Shown here piece after piece: positions 60,949 through 64,000 of a stretch of DNA of 64,000 nucleotides. The translations under genes were made by a program, and so were the position numbers. The stretch spans positions 496,001 to 560,000 of the forward strand of contig NZ_JACHZR010000003.1 in NCBI RefSeq assembly GCF_014193695.1. The letters are read 5' to 3'. Within the stretch, counting starts at the first letter, position 1. Each line of letters opens with the position of its first letter. The notes below the pieces were generated by a model that made no database searches, had not been told where the DNA came from, and saw only the letters and a list, made by a program, of their open reading frames with translations. This DNA comes from Rhizobium sp. BK316. Lineage in GTDB: Bacteria > Pseudomonadota > Alphaproteobacteria > Rhizobiales > Rhizobiaceae.

Positions 60949-61905
60949 TCAGGGTGCCCGCGTCACCTCAGATGTATCGGATACGGGTTTGGAAGCAAAG
61001 CGCTGCTCACGCCAGATGATGTAGAGGCCGGACGCGATGACGATCAGGATGCCGACCCATTTCAGCGCATCCGGGAAATCGGCAAAGACCAGCCAGGCAA
61101 AGACCGTGGCCGAGACGATTTCCAGATATTGCAGCGGCGCCAGCGTCGAGGCCGGGGCGGCGCGATAGGCGTAAGCGGCGAGGATGCCGGTTATCGCCGC
61201 CGCAATGCCGGTGCCGAGCAGGTAACCGAAGGCTGGAAGATCGGGCAGGGCCGTATCGATGATGTCGGAGCCGCTGCCATGGCCGATGAAGAGGATGACG
61301 GCGCAGAAGAAGATGCCCCAGAGGCCGGTCTGGAACTGCATGGCCCAGGGGTCCTCCCGGTGTGACAGCACGCGCGTCATCAGCGCGAAAACGGCGATGC
61401 AGAAGGCGCTGACGACGGGCAGCAAAGCGATATAGCCGACCTGCTCGAAGCTCGGCTGGATGATCAGCAGGGCGCCCAGGAAGCCGACGGCGCAGGCGCT
61501 GTAGCGCCGCCAGCCGATCGTCTCCTTCAGGAAGATGCTGCCGAGGATCGTGAGAATGATCGGCTCGACGAAGAAGATGGCGATGGCATCGGCAACCGCC
61601 ATGACCTTCAGCGTCGTGACGAAGCAGATCATCGAAATGGTGACCATGGCGCCACGGATGGCATGATACCAACTCTGCTTCAGCGAAAACTGGATTTTCG
61701 CGCCGCGCAGGAAAACGAAAGGCAGCATGGTGAGCGACTGGATGACGAAGCGGAAGCCGGCGACTTCGGTGGACGAGATCGTTGCGGTTGCGAGCTTCGA
61801 GAAGATGTCGATCAGCGGCGAGATCATCACCGACAAGAACATAAAAAGCAGGCCGAACGTCACCTCGGAGGCGGCGGGATGGCGTATGGAACTCGTGCTC
61901 GTCAT
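60949..61905 (-). CDS. EamA/DMT family transporter
   Basis: 318 aa from ATG 61905 with AAAGGA upstream. Ten membrane helices arranged as two EamA repeats (FGLLFMFLSVMISPLIDIFSKL in the first; AITGILAAYAYRAAPASTLAPLQYLEIVSATVFAWL in the second). Members export or import metabolites such as amino acids. It starts one base after the hydrolase stop and is probably cotranscribed. Confidence 0.9.
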   Translation of the reverse strand: MTSTSSIRHPAASEVTFGLLFMFLSVMISPLIDIFSKLATATISSTEVAGFRFVIQSLTMLPFVFLRGAKIQFSLKQSWYHAIRGAMVTISMICFVTTLKVMAVADAIAIFFVEPIILTILGSIFLKETIGWRRYSACAVGFLGALLIIQPSFEQVGYIALLPVVSAFCIAVFALMTRVLSHREDPWAMQFQTGLWGIFFCAVILFIGHGSGSDIIDTALPDLPAFGYLLGTGIAAAITGILAAYAYRAAPASTLAPLQYLEIVSATVFAWLVFADFPDALKWVGILIVIASGLYIIWREQRFASKPVSDTSEVTRAP

Positions 61906-61906
61906 C

Positions 61907-62851
61907 TCAGATCCTTTCGTTCGGGATCGCGCGGATCGCTGCGTCGCACCAGCCGGCGAAATCCGCAATTGCCGTCTGCGCGCCGATCTCGTTCAGCGTT
62001 TCATGCCGCATGTCCTGATATATCTTTGTGCTGATACGGGAGAAGCCCTGACTTCTCAAACGCTTTGACAGCCAGAGGACGGCTTTTCCATGGATGGTTG
62101 CCGGGTCCTGACCGCCGCCGACCAGATGGATCGGCAGGTCTTTCGGCAGCCTCTCGAGCCGTTCCTCCTCGATGCCGCGGAAGGTGAGGGCAAAGACGTC
62201 GAGCCAGAGCGATACGGACGCGTTGAAGCCGCAGAGCGGATCGGCGATATAGGCATCGACCTCGGCGGGATTGCGCGACAGCCAGTCGAATTCCGTCCGG
62301 TGATTGGGCACGGATTTGCTCCAGGCGGAAAATGTCAGCCTCGGCAGCATGTCGCTTGGCACATCCGAGCCTTTGAACATGCGTTCGGTAAGCAGGATCG
62401 CCTGCGCGGCGCGGCCAGAAAGTCCAACGGCAAAATTCGAATTCCAGACGGCAAGGGCTGCGAAACGGCCGGGGAGGTCGGCGGCGGCGTTGAGCGCGAT
62501 CAGGCCGCCCATCGAATGGCCGAGGAGGATGACGGGCAGGCCGGGATGGCGGGTCTTGGCAAAGTCATGCACGGCGGCGATATCATTGACGACGCGCTCT
62601 ATGCCGCCCCGTCTCGCGAAGCGGCCGAGCGGTGCATCGGGCGCGCTTGTCTCGCCGTGGCCGCGATGGTCATGCGCATAGACATGATAACCTCTTGCCG
62701 CCATGGCCCCGGCAAAGCGCCGGTAACGGCGGGAATGTTCGGCAAGCCCGTGTGAAATCATCAGGATAGCGTGCGCCTGGCCCTCTGCAGGCTGGTGATG
62801 GCACGCAAGCGAAGCTCCGGCGTTCTGAAGCCGCAATGTCTCGGAAAACAT
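61907..62851 (-). CDS. Alpha/beta hydrolase, lysophospholipase type
   Basis: 314 aa from ATG 62851 with GGGAGG upstream; longer frames to 62956 are unsupported. The oxyanion-hole HG (ISHGLAEHSRRY), the nucleophile elbow GHSMGG near residue 115 and the late catalytic histidine region (DMRHETLNE) identify a serine hydrolase of the monoacylglycerol lipase/PldB group. First gene of the four-gene minus-strand operon. Substrate unknown. Confidence 0.88.
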   Translation of the reverse strand: MFSETLRLQNAGASLACHHQPAEGQAHAILMISHGLAEHSRRYRRFAGAMAARGYHVYAHDHRGHGETSAPDAPLGRFARRGGIERVVNDIAAVHDFAKTRHPGLPVILLGHSMGGLIALNAAADLPGRFAALAVWNSNFAVGLSGRAAQAILLTERMFKGSDVPSDMLPRLTFSAWSKSVPNHRTEFDWLSRNPAEVDAYIADPLCGFNASVSLWLDVFALTFRGIEEERLERLPKDLPIHLVGGGQDPATIHGKAVLWLSKRLRSQGFSRISTKIYQDMRHETLNEIGAQTAIADFAGWCDAAIRAIPNERI

Positions 62852-63008
62852 GCATTCCTCCCGCGCCCAAAAGACCAGATCGCAGGGCAAATGCAATATT
62901 GCGATTCTCCTCATACATGAGAAAGCGCGATTTTGCTGCGATTCAGGGTTGCGCAATCCTCGGCTTCATGCTTGTTTGTTCCTGTAATGTTCTTTGTCGG
63001 GGCTATCA

Positions 63009-63746
63009 ATGGGCAAGTTTTTCCTTTCGGTTTCCATTCTCTTCCTTTCGCTGTCGTCAGTCGGTTCCGTATCCGCACAGGAAAGCGGGCGCACGCGTTT
63101 CATCCTTGCAGCAAGCTGGCAACCGGCATTCTGCCAGACCAACCAGAAGAAGGCGGAATGCGCCAGCCAGGGCGGCGAGCGTTATGACGCCACCAATTTT
63201 TCTCTGCACGGTCTGTGGCCGATGCGGCAGGACTATTGCGGTGTACCCGCCGACCAGAAAGCCGCCGACAAGGACGGTCAATGGACGAGCCTGCCGGCCG
63301 TAGCCCTCTCTCCCGAGACGAAGACCGCGCTCGACAAGGCGATGCCTGGCACGCAATCGGGGCTCGAGCGGCATGAATGGACTAAGCACGGCACCTGCAC
63401 GAAGATGAGCGCCGACGATTATTTCGCCACCGCCATTCACCTCATGGGCGAACTCAATGCTTCGGCCGTGCGCGATCTCTTCGCCGCCAATGTCGGCAAG
63501 GTGCTGAAGGCCGATGCGATCAAGGCCGCCTTCGATAAGAGCTTCGGCGCCGGTGCCAGCGACCGCGTGAAAATGAGCTGCCGCCGCGTCGGCAATATCA
63601 GAGTGATCAGCGAGCTGACGATCGGGCTTTCGCAGGATGCCGTTTCGGCGCAAGCGAAGGAGAAGGGCCTCGGCGGCCTTATCCAGGGGGCAGGGCAGAC
63701 GTCCTTCGGCTGTGACGAAGGCATTGTGGATGCTGCCGGCTTCTGA
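63009..63746 (+). CDS. Ribonuclease T2 family protein
   Basis: 245 aa from ATG 63009, with a signal peptide (FFLSVSILFLSLSSVGSVSA-QE). Both catalytic motifs are intact: CAS I FSLHGLWP with His67, and CAS II HEWTKHGTC with His122, Glu123, Lys126 and His127. Four or more cysteines suit disulfide bonds. It should cleave RNA in the periplasm or outside the cell, like E. coli RNase I. It stands alone, 109 bases before EttA. Confidence 0.93.
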   Translation: MGKFFLSVSILFLSLSSVGSVSAQESGRTRFILAASWQPAFCQTNQKKAECASQGGERYDATNFSLHGLWPMRQDYCGVPADQKAADKDGQWTSLPAVALSPETKTALDKAMPGTQSGLERHEWTKHGTCTKMSADDYFATAIHLMGELNASAVRDLFAANVGKVLKADAIKAAFDKSFGAGASDRVKMSCRRVGNIRVISELTIGLSQDAVSAQAKEKGLGGLIQGAGQTSFGCDEGIVDAAGF

Positions 63747-63854
63747 TGGAAACACGCCGAAATCCTGACGAAACAGGGTTTCGGCGTTGCTCCAGGGCGT
63801 GGTTTCGCCTACATAGCGGCCACGATTTCAAGTTTCCGCCCGGAGCATCCCAGC

Positions 63855-64000
63855 ATGGCACGTCAGTTCATCTATCACATGTCCGGCCTCAACAAGGCCT
63901 ATGGCAACAAGAAGATCCTCGAGAACATCCATCTTTCCTTCTACCCCGATGCCAAGATCGGTATCTTGGGTCCGAACGGCGCCGGTAAGTCCACCGTGCT
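63855..64000 (+). CDS. ettA: Energy-dependent translational throttle protein EttA, N-terminal part
   Basis: The first 48 codons are visible and the gene runs off the window. It opens [21 protein letters not shown] and reaches the first Walker [10 protein letters not shown], the standard start of the ABC-F protein EttA, which gates the ribosome's first elongation cycle according to ADP/ATP ratio. It is cytoplasmic and has no membrane domain. Confidence 0.9.
   Translation, partial: MARQFIYHMSGLNKAYGNKKILENIHLSFYPDAKIGILGPNGAGKSTV

Noticed and set aside
59560..61365. Plus-strand frame of 601 codons opposite the CoA-transferase and EamA genes
   Set aside because: It spans two well-supported minus-strand genes and their junction, with no recognisable domain.

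Overview
The window is a chromosomal segment of a Rhizobium of the leguminosarum/etli type. The strongest pointer is a complete cinR-cinI-cinS quorum-sensing locus with the order, sizes and 4-bp cinI/cinS overlap known from that clade. High GC, dense operons with overlapping stops and starts, many ABC importers and a C-rich palindromic intergenic element agree with this. The identification rests on gene content only; no search could be run.

Layout. 1-4711: end of a phytanoyl-CoA dioxygenase-like gene, DUF427, an unknown gene preceded by a strong hairpin, a frameshifted MFS transporter remnant, DUF1428, YjbQ, two tandem small secreted paralogues and a SIMPL-domain protein. 4942-7016: GT25 glycosyltransferase and O-antigen ligase-like pair (surface polysaccharide). 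7082-10864: a small basic protein with its own promoter, a class III cyclase/TPR fusion, and an ankyrin-YHS pair. 10865-12940: low-density accessory stretch with an orphan 404-aa protein, ending at tRNA-Ile2 (CAU). 13134-16379: receiver protein, DUF2934, cinS, cinI, cinR, and a small gene divergent from cinR across a CinR-type box. 16760-20834: DUF5054 glycosidase-like protein and a set of small stress-type genes, three of them preceded by GGAAC-N17-GTT promoters of the alphaproteobacterial general stress sigma factor (EcfG/RpoE2 type).

20839-27478: FCD-GntR regulator, a polyamine-type ABC importer with a Tat-exported binding protein, a hydantoin/Asp-Glu racemase and a UPF0303 protein. 27602-33427: DUF2799 lipoprotein, AGE-family sugar epimerase, and cobalamin-dependent methionine synthase metH under a perfect 20-bp palindrome. 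33541-41055: kinase and GntR/UTRA regulator divergent from a complete CUT1 sugar ABC operon with a Gfo/Idh oxidoreductase inside it. 41286-53561: NIPSNAP protein, an ABC importer with an RpiR regulator, and a divergent five-gene set (N-formylglutamate amidohydrolase-like, APC permease, glutamine-synthetase-like ligase, aldehyde dehydrogenase, iron alcohol dehydrogenase). That set has the parts expected of a gamma-glutamylated amino-alcohol degradation pathway. 53800-64000: orphan ParA, L,D-transpeptidase, DUF4432, DUF442 phosphatase-like, RidA, a four-gene operon (hydrolase, EamA exporter, class III CoA-transferase, ThDP enzyme), RNase T2 and the start of EttA.

There is no CRISPR array, rRNA, intact insertion sequence, prophage or obvious defence island. 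The most interesting items are the gamma-glutamyl amine/amino-alcohol cluster, the CinR-box set including the divergent small gene, the three stress-sigma promoters on unknown small proteins, the orphan protein beside tRNA-Ile2, and several strong uncharacterised palindromes.
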